From Bradyrhizobium guangdongense (GTDB taxonomy: Bacteria > Pseudomonadota > Alphaproteobacteria > Rhizobiales > Xanthobacteraceae): a stretch of 64,000 bases of DNA. Shown piece by piece: positions 29,608 through 39,389 of this stretch; the first letter of the stretch is position 1, and each line of letters opens with the position of its first letter. The DNA is taken from assembly GCF_004114975.1 (NCBI RefSeq), contig NZ_CP030051.1, forward strand, positions 1,922,001 to 1,986,000, in the 5' to 3' direction. The notes under the pieces were generated by a model. The model was not told the DNA's origin. It saw only the letters and a list, made by a program, of their open reading frames with translations, and made no database searches. The translations under genes were made by a program, and so were the position numbers.

Positions 29608-31407
29608 TTGTCTCAGAGGATCGAAGACTATGCACTGATCGGCGACTGCGAGACCGCGGCGCTGGTGGGGCGCAACGGCTCGATCGACTGGCTGTGCTGG
29701 CCCGCCTTCGATTCCGACGCCTGCTTTGCCGCAATTCTCGGCACCCACGAGAACGGCCGTTGGCTGATCGCGCCGAGCGAGAACGCGACCGCGATTTCGC
29801 GCCGCTATGTTGGCGACACCCTCATCCTGGAAACGCGCTTTGAAACCAAGAGCGGCACCGTTGCGCTGATCGATTTCATGCCGCCGCGCGGCAAGGCGTC
29901 CGACATCGTGCGACTGGTGCGCGGCCTCCAGGGCGCCGTGAAGATGCGGATGGAGCTCGTGCTCCGCTTCGGCTTCGGGGTCAACATTCCCTGGGTGCGC
30001 CGGATCGACCATTCGCTGCTGGCGATCGCCGGCCAGGACATGACGGTGCTGCGTACGCCGGTCGAGACGCGCGGAGAGGACCTGACCACGGTCTCCGAGT
30101 TCGAGGTGAAAGCCGGCGAGACCGTACCATTCGTGCTGACCTACGGCCCCTCCCATCTCGACCCGCCCGAGCCGATCGACCCGGAGACCGCGCTTGGGGA
30201 GACGCAGAAGTTCTGGGAGGAGTGGTGCAATCATTGCACACGCGACGGTCCGTATCACGACCTGATCGTGCGCTCGCTGATCACGCTGAAGGCGCTGACC
30301 TTCGGTCCCACCGGCGGCATCGTCGCCGCGCCCACCACCTCGCTGCCGGAGAAGCTCGGCGGCAGCAGGAACTGGGATTACCGCTTCTGCTGGCTGCGCG
30401 ATGCCACCTTCACGCTGCTGGCGTTGATGAACTCCGGCTACACCGAGGAAGCCTCGGCCTGGCACAATTGGTTGCTGCGCGCCGCGGCCGGCTCGCCCGC
30501 CAACATGCAGATCATGTACGGCATCTGGGGGCAGCGGCGGCTTCTGGAATGGGAGGCCGGCTGGCTCGACGGCTATGAGGGCGCGCAGCCGGTGCGTGTC
30601 GGCAACGCCGCGCATGCACAGCTTCAGCTCGACGTCTACGGTGAACTGATCGACGCCTTCCACCAGTCGCGCATGGCCAAGCTCAAGCTGAATGAGGAGA
30701 GCTGGGCGCTGGAATGCGCCGTGCTCGATCATCTCGCCGAGGTCTGGGACCATCCCGACCACGGCATCTGGGAGCGGCGCGGCGAGCCGAAGCACTACGT
30801 CTTCTCCAAGGTGATGACCTGGGTTGCGTTCGACCGGGCCATCAAGAGCGCCGAGACGTTCGGCTTCAAGGCGCCGCTGCTGCACTGGCGCGCTTTGCGC
30901 GAGGCGATCCATCGCGACGTCTGCGACAGGGGATTTGACGCGCAGGAGAATACGTTCGTCGAATCCTATGGGTCGAAACTGCTCGATGCCAGCCTGCTGC
31001 TGTTGCCGGGTGTCGGCTTCCTTCCGCCGGAAGACCCGCGCATCCGCGGCACCATCGCGGCCGTCGAAAAGCACATGATGCGCGACGGTTTCGTGCTCCG
31101 GCATGATCCGCGCGAGCTGGCTTCGGGGCAGCCGCCGCTCGAAGGCGCGTTCCTGGCCTGCAGCCTGTGGCTCGCCGACGCCTATGTGCTGTCCGGCGAT
31201 CCCGACAAGGCGCAAGTGTTGTTCGACCGCGTGGTCGGGATCGCAAACGACGTCGGGCTTTTGGCCGAAGAATATGATTCTGACGCCAGGCGCCAGACCG
31301 GCAATTTCCCGCAGGCGCTGACGCACATCGCCCTGGTCAACACCGCGCACAATCTGTCGGCGGCACGGCAGAAGAGCGAGAAGCCGGCGATGCAGCGGTC
31401 GAAGTAA
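29608..31407 (+). CDS. Glycoside hydrolase family 15 (glucoamylase or trehalase type)
   Basis: This 599-residue protein has an N-terminal domain beginning SQRIEDYALIGDCETAALVG and a catalytic (alpha/alpha)6 domain. It shows GSRNWDYRFCWLRDATFTL near 254, a general acid in HGIWERRGEPKHYV near 385 and a base in LLAEEYDSDARRQTGNFPQA near 551. GH15 members of this type hydrolyse alpha-glucans or, in some actinobacteria, trehalose. The island makes trehalase activity worth considering, but sequence alone does not decide. The start is TTG 29608, the only initiator near the conserved SQRIEDYALIG. The frame is open further upstream but overlaps malQ. Confidence 0.9.
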   Translation: MSQRIEDYALIGDCETAALVGRNGSIDWLCWPAFDSDACFAAILGTHENGRWLIAPSENATAISRRYVGDTLILETRFETKSGTVALIDFMPPRGKASDIVRLVRGLQGAVKMRMELVLRFGFGVNIPWVRRIDHSLLAIAGQDMTVLRTPVETRGEDLTTVSEFEVKAGETVPFVLTYGPSHLDPPEPIDPETALGETQKFWEEWCNHCTRDGPYHDLIVRSLITLKALTFGPTGGIVAAPTTSLPEKLGGSRNWDYRFCWLRDATFTLLALMNSGYTEEASAWHNWLLRAAAGSPANMQIMYGIWGQRRLLEWEAGWLDGYEGAQPVRVGNAAHAQLQLDVYGELIDAFHQSRMAKLKLNEESWALECAVLDHLAEVWDHPDHGIWERRGEPKHYVFSKVMTWVAFDRAIKSAETFGFKAPLLHWRALREAIHRDVCDRGFDAQENTFVESYGSKLLDASLLLLPGVGFLPPEDPRIRGTIAAVEKHMMRDGFVLRHDPRELASGQPPLEGAFLACSLWLADAYVLSGDPDKAQVLFDRVVGIANDVGLLAEEYDSDARRQTGNFPQALTHIALVNTAHNLSAARQKSEKPAMQRSK

Positions 31408-31447
31408 GGGACGTAAGCCTGATTGCCTCCGCGAGGAAGGTGCGCTC

Positions 31448-31563
31448 CCTCTCTCGCTTGCGGGGGAGGGCTGGCTTGGGGGTGTCTCCGTTGGCGAGAA
31501 CCCCCGAGAGGAGAGAGCCCTCACCCGCCGCTTCGCGGCGACCTCTCCCGCAAGCGAGAGAGG
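31448..31563. repeat. Palindromic intergenic repeat, family D, full copy
   Basis: The outer arms are cctctctcgcttgcggg at 31448 and its inverse cccgcaagcgagagagg ending at 31563, with further inverted pieces inside (cttgggggt / acccccgag). It lies between the convergent GH15 and HAD genes and may act as a two-way terminator. A short half-element of the same family follows spoVR at 45167. Confidence 0.8.
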
Positions 31564-31590
31564 TGGAAGCCAGCAAGCAGTCTGTCTAGA

Positions 31591-32403
31591 CTAACCCGCC
31601 CCGTTCCGTTTCAGGATCATCTCCATCGCCTCGGCAAAACCATCCTGCTCGTTGCTTGCCGTGACGTGCGTGGCCTGATCCTTGACGTTATCGGTAGCAT
31701 TACCCATCGCGATCGAGGTGCCGCTGACGCTGAACATCGCGAGGTCGTTCTGCATGTCGCCGATGGTGGCGACCGCATCCAGGGAAATGCCGAGGCGCTT
31801 GGCCATGGCCTGCACGAACGTGCCCTTGTCGAAGCCGGGCGGGGTGATGTCGAGATAATAGGTCTGCGAGCGCACCGCGGTGGCCTCGCTGCCGAGCGCC
31901 TCCTGCATCGCCTTCTCGCAATGTTCCAGACCTGCCGCATCGGCGCTGGCGCCGACGATCTTGCAGGCGCTCGAAAGGTATGGCGAGAAGTCCGTCACGA
32001 TGGTCGGATCGGCACGGATCGTGTGCTGCTCGTGGGCAACATAGCCGCCGCGCGGATTGTCGATCAGCCATTTGTCCGCGGTGAACAGCCAGATATCGGC
32101 GCCGAAATCCCTCAGGATCTGCAGCGATCGTTGCGCCGCGTTGGCCGGAATGAGGTGCTGTTCGACCGGCCTCATCTCGGGGTCGATGATCGAGGAGCCG
32201 TTGAACGGGCCGACCGGCAACCACAGCGCCAGCGGATCGATCAGGAAGCGCATGCCGATCGCGGGGCGGCTCGAGGTGATGGTGAAGCCGATGCCGGCCT
32301 GGTGCAGCCGCTGCACAGCGCTCCGCGCGCGGTCCGTCAGTGTCTTGTCCTTGGTCAGCAGCGTACCGTCGACGTCCGAGACCACGAGTGAGATTTTCGT
32401 CAT
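31591..32403 (-). CDS. Cof-type HAD-IIB sugar phosphatase
   Basis: This 270-residue HAD hydrolase has motif I DVDGTLL with the nucleophile aspartate near residue 10, motif II ITSSRP, and motif IV GDMQNDLAMF followed by GTSIAMGNA. The large C2-type cap between them is typical of Cof/YbiV phosphatases acting on hexose phosphates or similar metabolites. It is the last gene of the tal-pgi/gnd/zwf/pgl/gntK unit, overlapping gntK by ATGA. That suggests a sugar-phosphate or damaged-metabolite substrate. The exact substrate cannot be read from the sequence. Confidence 0.85.
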   Translation of the reverse strand: MTKISLVVSDVDGTLLTKDKTLTDRARSAVQRLHQAGIGFTITSSRPAIGMRFLIDPLALWLPVGPFNGSSIIDPEMRPVEQHLIPANAAQRSLQILRDFGADIWLFTADKWLIDNPRGGYVAHEQHTIRADPTIVTDFSPYLSSACKIVGASADAAGLEHCEKAMQEALGSEATAVRSQTYYLDITPPGFDKGTFVQAMAKRLGISLDAVATIGDMQNDLAMFSVSGTSIAMGNATDNVKDQATHVTASNEQDGFAEAMEMILKRNGAG

Positions 32404-32942
32404 GTGATGGCCTTGCTTGTCCCGCTGTCGATCTTCAGCTGCCGCACGATGCCGTCCACGATCGCCTCGACGGTTTCGTCGATCGACGCGGTGATCACAT
32501 GCTCGCTCGCCTCCGGCGGTTCCAGGGTGTTGAACTGGCTGGTGAGGAGGCCGGGCGGCATGAAATGGCCCTTGCGTTGGGCGAGGCGATCGGCGATCAG
32601 CTCCTGTGTGCCCTTCAGGAAGATGAAGCGGACGTCGTCCCGTCCGCGCAGCAGTACGTCGCGATAGGTGTGCTTGAGCGCGGAACAGGCGATGATGACG
32701 TGCTCGCCGCTGTTGCAGACCCGCGCGATCTCGTCGGCGATGGCATTGAGCCAGGGCCAGCGGTCCTCGTCGGTGAGCGGATGGCCGGCCCGCATCTTCT
32801 CGACGTTGCTCGCGGGGTGAAAGCTGTCGCCGTCCTCGAACCGCCAGCCGAGGCGCTCACTGAGCGCCGCTGCAACTGTGCTCTTTCCCGAGCCCGACAC
32901 GCCCATCACGATCAAGGCACAAGGTGCTTTAACGCCCGCCAC
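32400..32942 (-). CDS. gntK: Gluconokinase
   Basis: This 180-residue P-loop kinase has Walker A in VMGVSGSGKSTVAAAL near residue 15. The GntK motifs GDSFHPASNVEKM, GHPLTDEDRWPWL, CSALKHTYRDVL and KGHFMPPGLLTSQF follow. It phosphorylates gluconate to 6-phosphogluconate, feeding the Gnd and Entner-Doudoroff branches. I chose GTG 32942 because GGAGGA stands six bases upstream, inside the end of pgl. The genes overlap by 14 bases. The end overlaps the HAD gene by ATGA. A longer upstream frame is read from pgl and is not real. Confidence 0.93.
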   Translation of the reverse strand: MAGVKAPCALIVMGVSGSGKSTVAAALSERLGWRFEDGDSFHPASNVEKMRAGHPLTDEDRWPWLNAIADEIARVCNSGEHVIIACSALKHTYRDVLLRGRDDVRFIFLKGTQELIADRLAQRKGHFMPPGLLTSQFNTLEPPEASEHVITASIDETVEAIVDGIVRQLKIDSGTSKAIT

Positions 32943-33678
32943 GAATTTCCTCCGGAAGCGCGGCTCTGTCGACCAGCCAGACGGTCTCACCATTCGAGCG
33001 CGCGCGTAAGGCCGGCAGATTCTCGCCATCCAGCAGGCGCGTCAAGATCGGCTGCTTGTCGTGCCCTGATATCTCGAACAGCATCTCGCGGCACGAGGCC
33101 AAGGTGGGCAGGGTGAGCGAGACCCGCGGCACGAAGGGCGCGACATTGGCCTTGGGGACGCCGACGACCCAGCGCGCGGTCTCCTCGATGGCGGGATAGC
33201 CGGGAAACAGTGAGGCGGTGTGGCCATCCGGGCCTACACCCATCAGCACGAGATCGAACAGCGGTCGCGCCGGATCGAGCTTTTCAGATCCGTAGAAAGC
33301 TTGCAGCTCGTGCGCATAGGCCGCGGCGCTCTCGTCCGGATTTTCGACCGCGGTCGGAATCGGATGAATATGGTCTGGCGGCGCGTTGCGATCGAGAAAC
33401 GTGCTGCGAGCGACCGCCATGTTGTTGAGAGGATCGCTCTCGGGCACGAAGCGCTCGTCACCGATGAACCAGTGCACGCGCTCCCACGGGATTTTGCCGC
33501 GCCAGCCGTCGCTGCCGAGCAGCTGGTAGAGCTTCTTCGGGCTCGAGCCTCCGGTGAGGCAGATAGCGATGCGGCCGGAATTGGCTGACATCTGCGCGAG
33601 CACCCGTTCGGCTGCGGCTTGCGCCAGGGCGTTGGCGTCGGCGACGACGATCAGCTCCGGCGGGTCGGCCGCCGCCAT
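32929..33678 (-). CDS. pgl: 6-phosphogluconolactonase
   Basis: This 249-residue NagB/RpiA-fold enzyme hydrolyses 6-phosphogluconolactone made by Zwf. Motifs are CLTGGSSPKKLYQLL, VHWFIGDERFVPESDPLNN and LVLMGVGPDGHTASLFPG. ATG 33678 overlaps the last base of the zwf stop (TGATG), indicating translational coupling. A GTG one codon earlier is also possible. The end overlaps gntK. Confidence 0.95.
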   Translation of the reverse strand: MAAADPPELIVVADANALAQAAAERVLAQMSANSGRIAICLTGGSSPKKLYQLLGSDGWRGKIPWERVHWFIGDERFVPESDPLNNMAVARSTFLDRNAPPDHIHPIPTAVENPDESAAAYAHELQAFYGSEKLDPARPLFDLVLMGVGPDGHTASLFPGYPAIEETARWVVGVPKANVAPFVPRVSLTLPTLASCREMLFEISGHDKQPILTRLLDGENLPALRARSNGETVWLVDRAALPEEIRGGR

Positions 33679-35189
33679 CACGAGAACTTCCGCCAGCTGC
33701 GGCCGTCGCGCCGCAGCAGTTCATCCGCGCATCTGGGGCCGTCGCTGCCCGCTTCATAGGTCTCGATGCCGTTGCTGCCCGCCGTCTTCCAGGCGTCGAG
33801 GAACGGTTGCACCGCCTGCCAGCCGGCCTCGATGCCGTCGGCACGCTGGAACAGGATGTTGTCGCCGATCATGCAGTCGTAGATCAGCGTCTCGTAGCCG
33901 GTGGAGGGATCGGCCCGGAAATAATCGCCGTAGCGGAATTTCATCTCGACGCCGTCGATGGTGATGCTCGGCCCCGGGATCTTGGCGTTGAACTGCAGCT
34001 CGATGGTCTCGGTCGGCGCGATGCCGATGGTGAGGAAGTTCTGCGAGAGGCGGTCGACCGTCGTGCCCGAGAACATCGACAGCGGGGCCTGCTTGAACTT
34101 GATCGCCACCTCCGTGCGCTTGTGGCCCAATGCCTTGCCCGTGCGCAGATAGAAGGGCACGCCGGCCCAGCGCCAATTGTCGATCATCAGCTTCAGGGCG
34201 ACAAAGGTCTCGGTGGTGCTGCCCGGCTTGACGTCCTCGGTCTTGCGGTAGTCCGGAATGTCCTCGTCGCCGATCCGGCCTGAGAGATATTGCGCGCGCA
34301 CCGAATTCCTCAGGGCCTCCTCCAGGCTAGGCTGCTGAATCGAGGTGAGCACCTCGGCCTTCTCCGAGCGGACGGAATGGGCGTCGAACCGCGCGGGTGG
34401 CTCCATCGCTACCAGCGACATCAACTGGAACAGGTGGTTCGGCACCATGTCGCGCAACGCGCCGGTGGCATCGTAGAAGCCGCCGCGATGGCCGACGCCG
34501 AGCTTCTCTTCGACCGTGATCTGGACGTGGTCGATATGGTTGCGATTCCAGATCGGCTCGAACATGCCGTTGGCAAAGCGCAGCACCAGGATGTTCTGCA
34601 CCGTCTCCTTGCCGAGATAGTGATCGATCCGGTAGATCTGGTGCTCCTGCATGATCTTGAGCAGTTCGGCGTTCAGCGCCTTGGCCGAGGCGAGATCGGT
34701 GCCGAACGGCTTTTCGATCACCAGCCGGCGCCAGGCGCCGTTCTCCTTCATCATGCCGGTACGCCCGAGCTCGCGCGCGGTCGGGGCGAAGGCAGCCGGC
34801 GGGGTCGCGAGATAGAACAGGCGGTTGCCGCCGGTACCTTGCGAGCACTCCAGGCCATCGAGGTGCTCGCGCAGGCGATCGAACGACGGCGGGTCTTTCG
34901 CGTCGGCTTCGACGAAGGTCACGCATTGCAGCAGTTGCCTGGCGATATCGTCGTCCACCGGGCGCGTCGCGAACTCGCGCAGGCCCTGCATCAGGCTGTC
35001 GCGGAGCTCGTCGTCGGTCTGCGGCTTGCGGGCCACGCCGACGACGCAGAACTTTTCCGGCAACAGGTTTTCGGCGGCGAGATTGTAGAGCGATGGCATC
35101 ACGAGGCGATGGGTGAGATCGCCGGTGACACCGAAAATGACGAAGGCGCAGTTTTCCGGCTTACGCTTGGCTTGCGGGTCTTTTGTCAC
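33678..35189 (-). CDS. zwf: Glucose-6-phosphate 1-dehydrogenase
   Basis: This 503-residue enzyme oxidises glucose-6-phosphate to the lactone, reducing NADP (or NAD). The dinucleotide fingerprint is FVIFGVTGDLTHRLVMPSLY near the N-terminus. The substrate/catalytic motif RIDHYLGKETVQNILVLRFAN lies around 190. EKPFG and the late FRYGDYF region are also present. It lies 30 bases downstream of gnd and is coupled to pgl. It supplies NADPH and 6-phosphogluconate within the same operon. Confidence 0.96.
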   Translation of the reverse strand: MTKDPQAKRKPENCAFVIFGVTGDLTHRLVMPSLYNLAAENLLPEKFCVVGVARKPQTDDELRDSLMQGLREFATRPVDDDIARQLLQCVTFVEADAKDPPSFDRLREHLDGLECSQGTGGNRLFYLATPPAAFAPTARELGRTGMMKENGAWRRLVIEKPFGTDLASAKALNAELLKIMQEHQIYRIDHYLGKETVQNILVLRFANGMFEPIWNRNHIDHVQITVEEKLGVGHRGGFYDATGALRDMVPNHLFQLMSLVAMEPPARFDAHSVRSEKAEVLTSIQQPSLEEALRNSVRAQYLSGRIGDEDIPDYRKTEDVKPGSTTETFVALKLMIDNWRWAGVPFYLRTGKALGHKRTEVAIKFKQAPLSMFSGTTVDRLSQNFLTIGIAPTETIELQFNAKIPGPSITIDGVEMKFRYGDYFRADPSTGYETLIYDCMIGDNILFQRADGIEAGWQAVQPFLDAWKTAGSNGIETYEAGSDGPRCADELLRRDGRSWRKFS

Positions 35190-35219
35190 GAACGAGGGGC
35201 CTTCGCTTGATGGTATTTC

Positions 35220-36218
35220 TTATTTGATTTTCGCGGCGTCGGGCTGCGTCGGCTCCTTGTGGCCGCCGAATCCCGCACGCATCGCGGAGAGAATTTTTTC
35301 GGCGAAGGTGTGTTCCTTGCGGGAACGGAAACGTGCGTAGAGCGCCGCGGTCAGCACCTCGGCCGGCACGGCCTCGTCGATCGCCGCATTCACGGTCCAG
35401 CGTCCTTCGCCGGAATCCTCCACGAAGCCGGAATATTCCGACAGTTGAGGGCTGTCGGCGAGCGCTGTCGAGGTGAGGTCGAGCAGCCAGGACGGGATCA
35501 CGCTGCCACGCCGCCACACTTCGGCGATGTCGGCGAGGTCGAAATCGTAACGGTGATCGGCGGGCAAGGCTTCGATATTGGCATTCTTGAGGATGTCGAA
35601 CCCTTCGGCATAGGCCTGCATCAGGCCGTATTCGATGCCGTTGTGGATCATCTTGACGAAATGCCCGGCGCCGACAGGGCCGGCATGGATGTAGCCCTGC
35701 TCGATGCGGGGATCGCGCCCCTCGCGTCCTTCGGTGCGCAGAATCTCGCCGGCGCCGGGCGCCAGCGCGGCGAAGATCGGATCGAGCCGGTCGACCACCT
35801 GCTTTTCTCCGCCGATCATCATGCAATAGCCGCGGTCGAGACCCCAGACGCCGCCTGAGGTGCCGACGTCGACATAGTGGATACCGCGCGTCTTCAGCGC
35901 CTTGCCGCGCCGAACATCGTCCTGCCAGAAGGTGTTGCCGCCGTCGATGATGACGTCGCCTTCCTGCATCACGCCCGCGATGGTGTCGATCGTCGTCTCG
36001 GTGATGTGGCCTGCCGGCAGCATCACCCAGGCGGTGCGCGGCCGCTCCAGTTTCGAGATGAACTCCTCGAGACTTGCCGAGCCCACCGCGCCGTCCGCGG
36101 CGAGACCGGCAACGGCCTTGGCGTCCTTGTCATAAACCACGGTCGAATGACCATGGCGCATCAGCCGGCGAACGATGTTGCCGCCCATCCGGCCGAGGCC
36201 GATCATGCCGAGTTGCAT
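35220..36218 (-). CDS. gnd: 6-phosphogluconate dehydrogenase, decarboxylating (short, YqeC/GndA type)
   Basis: This 332-residue protein has the N-terminal Rossmann motif [21 protein letters not shown], then [32 protein letters not shown] and [18 protein letters not shown], the conserved 6PGDH substrate motif. It is clearly shorter than the about 470-residue classical Gnd and fits the smaller decarboxylating class, often NAD-preferring. It gives ribulose-5-phosphate and CO2. It sits between the tal-pgi fusion (13-base gap) and zwf (30-base gap). Confidence 0.93.
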   Translation of the reverse strand: MQLGMIGLGRMGGNIVRRLMRHGHSTVVYDKDAKAVAGLAADGAVGSASLEEFISKLERPRTAWVMLPAGHITETTIDTIAGVMQEGDVIIDGGNTFWQDDVRRGKALKTRGIHYVDVGTSGGVWGLDRGYCMMIGGEKQVVDRLDPIFAALAPGAGEILRTEGREGRDPRIEQGYIHAGPVGAGHFVKMIHNGIEYGLMQAYAEGFDILKNANIEALPADHRYDFDLADIAEVWRRGSVIPSWLLDLTSTALADSPQLSEYSGFVEDSGEGRWTVNAAIDEAVPAEVLTAALYARFRSRKEHTFAEKILSAMRAGFGGHKEPTQPDAAKIK

Positions 36219-36231
36219 TGCGATATTCCCT

Positions 36232-39081
36232 TTAGTTCAACGCGTCGTTCAGCGCCGCATTGAGTGCCGCGAGGCCTTTCTTGAGCCCGCCCTTGAGATG
36301 CACCCGAAGCGCGCGCCGGCCGCGCTCGGTGAGCACGTCGAAATCGCCGCGGGCCTGCGCCGCCTTGATCACCCCAAAGCTCGCCTTCTGGCCTGGCACC
36401 GGAAGGTCCTTGGCATCGTCGGCGGTGATCTGGAGGAATACGCCGCTGTCGGGTCCGCCCTTGTAGGCCTGACCGGTCGAGTGCAGGAAGCGCGGGCCGA
36501 ACTCGGCGCAGGTCGCCACATGCCGCTTCTCGCGCACATCCAGCCGCATCGCCTGGAGCGCGTCGATATTGGCCTTGTCGCGCGCGATGTAGCCGAGCAG
36601 GGCGACGTAGTCGCCCTCACCCGAGCGCGACAGATGCGCCTTCAGCCATGAGGTGAGGTCGCCATTGGCGCCCGCCGCACGCAGCGCAGTGGCATTGGCC
36701 TCGTCGGTGTAGAGATCGGCCTCGATGGTGCTGACCACGGGCTTCTCGGGCGGGAGCGCGCCGCTCTTCTCGTATGCCGACGTCAGCTCGCGGGTCTTGA
36801 TCTTGGCGGCTTCCACGTCCGGCTGGTCGAACGGGTTGATGCCGAGGATCGAGCCTGCAACTGCGGTTGCCATCTCGAAGCGGAAGAATTCCTGGCCGAG
36901 ATGTTCGATCGACTTCATCACGATGCGCACCACGGGATGTCCGGCCGCCTCGATCCCGGCAAGCGCCGAGTCATGGGCGGCATCCGTTTCGCCTTCGGTG
37001 CGGATGTCGATGAAGAAGCGGTCGTTGCCGTAAACCGCGGACTCGCCCGGCGGCTCGCCGGCAATCGGGATCAGGCCCTTGCCTTCCTTGCCGGTCGATT
37101 CCGCGATCAGCTGTTCGGCCCAGGCGCCGAAATCGGCGATCTTCTTCGACGCCAGGATCGTCACCTTGTCGCGACCTTCCAGACCGGCATGGCCCATGGC
37201 GAGACCGAGCTGCACGCCGGGGTTTTCGCTCGGCGGCACGTCCGGTCCGCAGGAGCGGACCATCGCGAGCGCATGCTTGATGAAGGTCTTGACATCGATG
37301 CCGGCTGTCGCCGCCGGCACCAGGCCGAACGGCGACAGCACCGAATAGCGTCCGCCGATCGACGGCTCGCCGTGGAAGATGCGGGCGTAGTTCAACTTCT
37401 TGGCCGCCTTCTCCAGCGAAGAGCCGGGATCAGTCACGGCGATGAAGCGGAAGCCGGTCCTCGCCTTCGGGCCGAGCGCCTTTGCGACGCGTTCGTGGAA
37501 ATAGTCCTTCATCGCGTTCGGCTCGGTGGTGCCGCCGGACTTGCTGGAAACGATGAACACGGTGTTGGCGATGTCGATCTTGGCTTCCATCGCCCGCACC
37601 TCGGCCGGGTCGGTGGAGTCAAGCACGTGCAGCTTCGGGAAGCCCGGCTTCCTTGCAAAGGTCTCGGCCAGCACCTCCGGTCCGAGGCTCGATCCCCCCA
37701 TGCCGAGCACGACGGCGTCGGAGAATTTCTGACCCTTCACGCGGTTGGCATAGTCCTCGTAGTCGGCGACGTCGGCTTTCGCAGCGCTGTCGAGCCAGCC
37801 GAGCCATTTGTCCTCGTCCGTCCCGGTCCAGACCGATTTATCGCGCTGCCACAGCCTGCGGATCTTGGCCGAGGCGCGCCATTCCTCGGTGCTCTTGGCC
37901 ACGGCCTTGCCGAGGCCGTCGCCGAGCGAGAGCTGCTGGCGGTCGATCGCCGCCCCGAGCACGGTCGCGCGCTTGTGCGCGACGGCGCCGTAGAGCTTGT
38001 CGGCGGCGTCCGCGAACAACTTGACGCCGTCCCTGACCAGCTCCTCGGTGATGGCGTCGAGCGAGATGCCGGAGCGCTCCAGCTCTTCCAGCACGCGGTT
38101 AGCCTCGTCGACGTTCTCTTCCAGGCTGTCGCGCAGTTTGCCATGGTCGCGGAAGGCGTCCAGCGTTGCCGGCGGCACGGTATTGATGGTGTCGGGGCCG
38201 ATCAGCTCCTCGACGTAGAGGACGTCGCTGTAATCCTTGTTCTTGGTACCGGTCGAGGCCCACAACATGCGCTGCGGCTTGGCGCCTTTGGCGGCGAGCT
38301 TCTCCCAGCGGGGGCCCGAGAACAGCCGCTTGTAGTCTTGATAGGCGACCTTGGCGTTGGCGATCGCGACCTTGCCCTTCAGCGCGGCGAGCCGCTCCTT
38401 CTCGGATGGATCGTTGGCGCGGGCAATCTTCTCGTCGAGCTGCTTGTCGACGACGCTATCGATGCGGCTGACGAAGAAGCTCGCCACGCTCGCGACATGC
38501 GAGGGATCGCCGCCACCGGCGACGTATTTTTCGAGACCCGCCAGATAGGCTTCGGCGACCTGGAGGTAGACGGCCCTGGAGAACAGCAGCGTGATGTTGA
38601 TGCTGATGCCGTCGCCGATCAGCGTCTCGATCGCCGGCAGGCCCTCCGGCGTCGCCGGCACCTTCACCATCAGGTTCTTGCGACCGACGTCCTTCCACAG
38701 GCGGCGCGCTTCGGCGACGGTGCCTGACGTGTCCATCGCCAGATAGGGCGAGACCTCGAGGCTGACATAGCCGTCGCCGCCCTTCAGGCGATCATAGACC
38801 GGACGAAGCACGTCGGCGGCAGCCTGGATGTCCTCGACTGCCACGGCCTCGAACAGATCGGCCACGGTGCGGTCGCCGCGCTTCAGCGCCTTGCCGATCG
38901 GAGCGTCGTATTCGTCCGAGCTGCCGATCGCCTTCTCGAAGATCGATGGATTGGAGGTGACGCCCTTGACGCCGTCGGTATCGATCAGCCGCTTCAGGTC
39001 GCCCTTGGCGATGAAGCCACGGGCCAGGAAGTCCAGCCAGACGGCTTGTCCGTGCTTTTCCAGTTCTTTGACGGGATTCAT
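36232..39081 (-). CDS. tal-pgi: Bifunctional transaldolase / glucose-6-phosphate isomerase fusion
   Basis: One 949-residue frame holds a transaldolase (about 1-370) and a phosphoglucose isomerase (about 390-949). The first half has [31 protein letters not shown] and the Schiff-base lysine K140 in [12 protein letters not shown]. The second half has [30 protein letters not shown] and [21 protein letters not shown]. No stop or frameshift interrupts the junction, so it is a true fusion, a known arrangement in some bacteria. It is the first gene of the hexose-phosphate operon. It links fructose-6-phosphate recycling from the non-oxidative branch straight to glucose-6-phosphate for Zwf. Confidence 0.95.
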   Translation of the reverse strand: MNPVKELEKHGQAVWLDFLARGFIAKGDLKRLIDTDGVKGVTSNPSIFEKAIGSSDEYDAPIGKALKRGDRTVADLFEAVAVEDIQAAADVLRPVYDRLKGGDGYVSLEVSPYLAMDTSGTVAEARRLWKDVGRKNLMVKVPATPEGLPAIETLIGDGISINITLLFSRAVYLQVAEAYLAGLEKYVAGGGDPSHVASVASFFVSRIDSVVDKQLDEKIARANDPSEKERLAALKGKVAIANAKVAYQDYKRLFSGPRWEKLAAKGAKPQRMLWASTGTKNKDYSDVLYVEELIGPDTINTVPPATLDAFRDHGKLRDSLEENVDEANRVLEELERSGISLDAITEELVRDGVKLFADAADKLYGAVAHKRATVLGAAIDRQQLSLGDGLGKAVAKSTEEWRASAKIRRLWQRDKSVWTGTDEDKWLGWLDSAAKADVADYEDYANRVKGQKFSDAVVLGMGGSSLGPEVLAETFARKPGFPKLHVLDSTDPAEVRAMEAKIDIANTVFIVSSKSGGTTEPNAMKDYFHERVAKALGPKARTGFRFIAVTDPGSSLEKAAKKLNYARIFHGEPSIGGRYSVLSPFGLVPAATAGIDVKTFIKHALAMVRSCGPDVPPSENPGVQLGLAMGHAGLEGRDKVTILASKKIADFGAWAEQLIAESTGKEGKGLIPIAGEPPGESAVYGNDRFFIDIRTEGETDAAHDSALAGIEAAGHPVVRIVMKSIEHLGQEFFRFEMATAVAGSILGINPFDQPDVEAAKIKTRELTSAYEKSGALPPEKPVVSTIEADLYTDEANATALRAAGANGDLTSWLKAHLSRSGEGDYVALLGYIARDKANIDALQAMRLDVREKRHVATCAEFGPRFLHSTGQAYKGGPDSGVFLQITADDAKDLPVPGQKASFGVIKAAQARGDFDVLTERGRRALRVHLKGGLKKGLAALNAALNDALN

Positions 39082-39167
39082 GATGATTATTTATCTCCAA
39101 GCCTTCGGGCGAGGGGTTTCCGCCCCGGTCCTGACGCGCTATTCTTTAGCTGACATGCTCCCGGGAG

Positions 39168-39192
39168 GGAACCAATCAAGGGTACGAGCGTC
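39168..39192 (+). promoter_or_regulatory. Possible EcfG-like promoter in the tal-pgi / 39390 intergenic region
   Basis: GGAAC (39168-39172) is followed after 16 bases by CGTC (39189-39192), one mismatch from the EcfG consensus, on the strand reading toward the membrane protein at 39390. The distance to that start, about 190 bases, is long. No matching motif pointing toward tal-pgi was found. The remainder of the 308-base gap (39082-39389) shows no other clear site. Confidence 0.35.
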
Positions 39193-39389
39193 ATACTCTT
39201 AGTTTAACTCCGTCGCGATCATGGCGATCCAGGCGGCAGTGATGATTTGCGTAATATAATTTGGCCGGAACGGATTGGCCGAAGCGTGTTGCGTGAGGTG
39301 CGTCTATCGCGTCGGAGTGTCATCAGGGGATCTCGATCTCTCTGATCGTCATAGGTTCGGTCGCGAATGGTTGTGCTTGGGGGGAAAGC

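Noticed and set aside
28318..29734. Minus-strand open frames across malQ
   Set aside because: No start signals or family motifs; malQ catalytic motifs lie on the plus strand.
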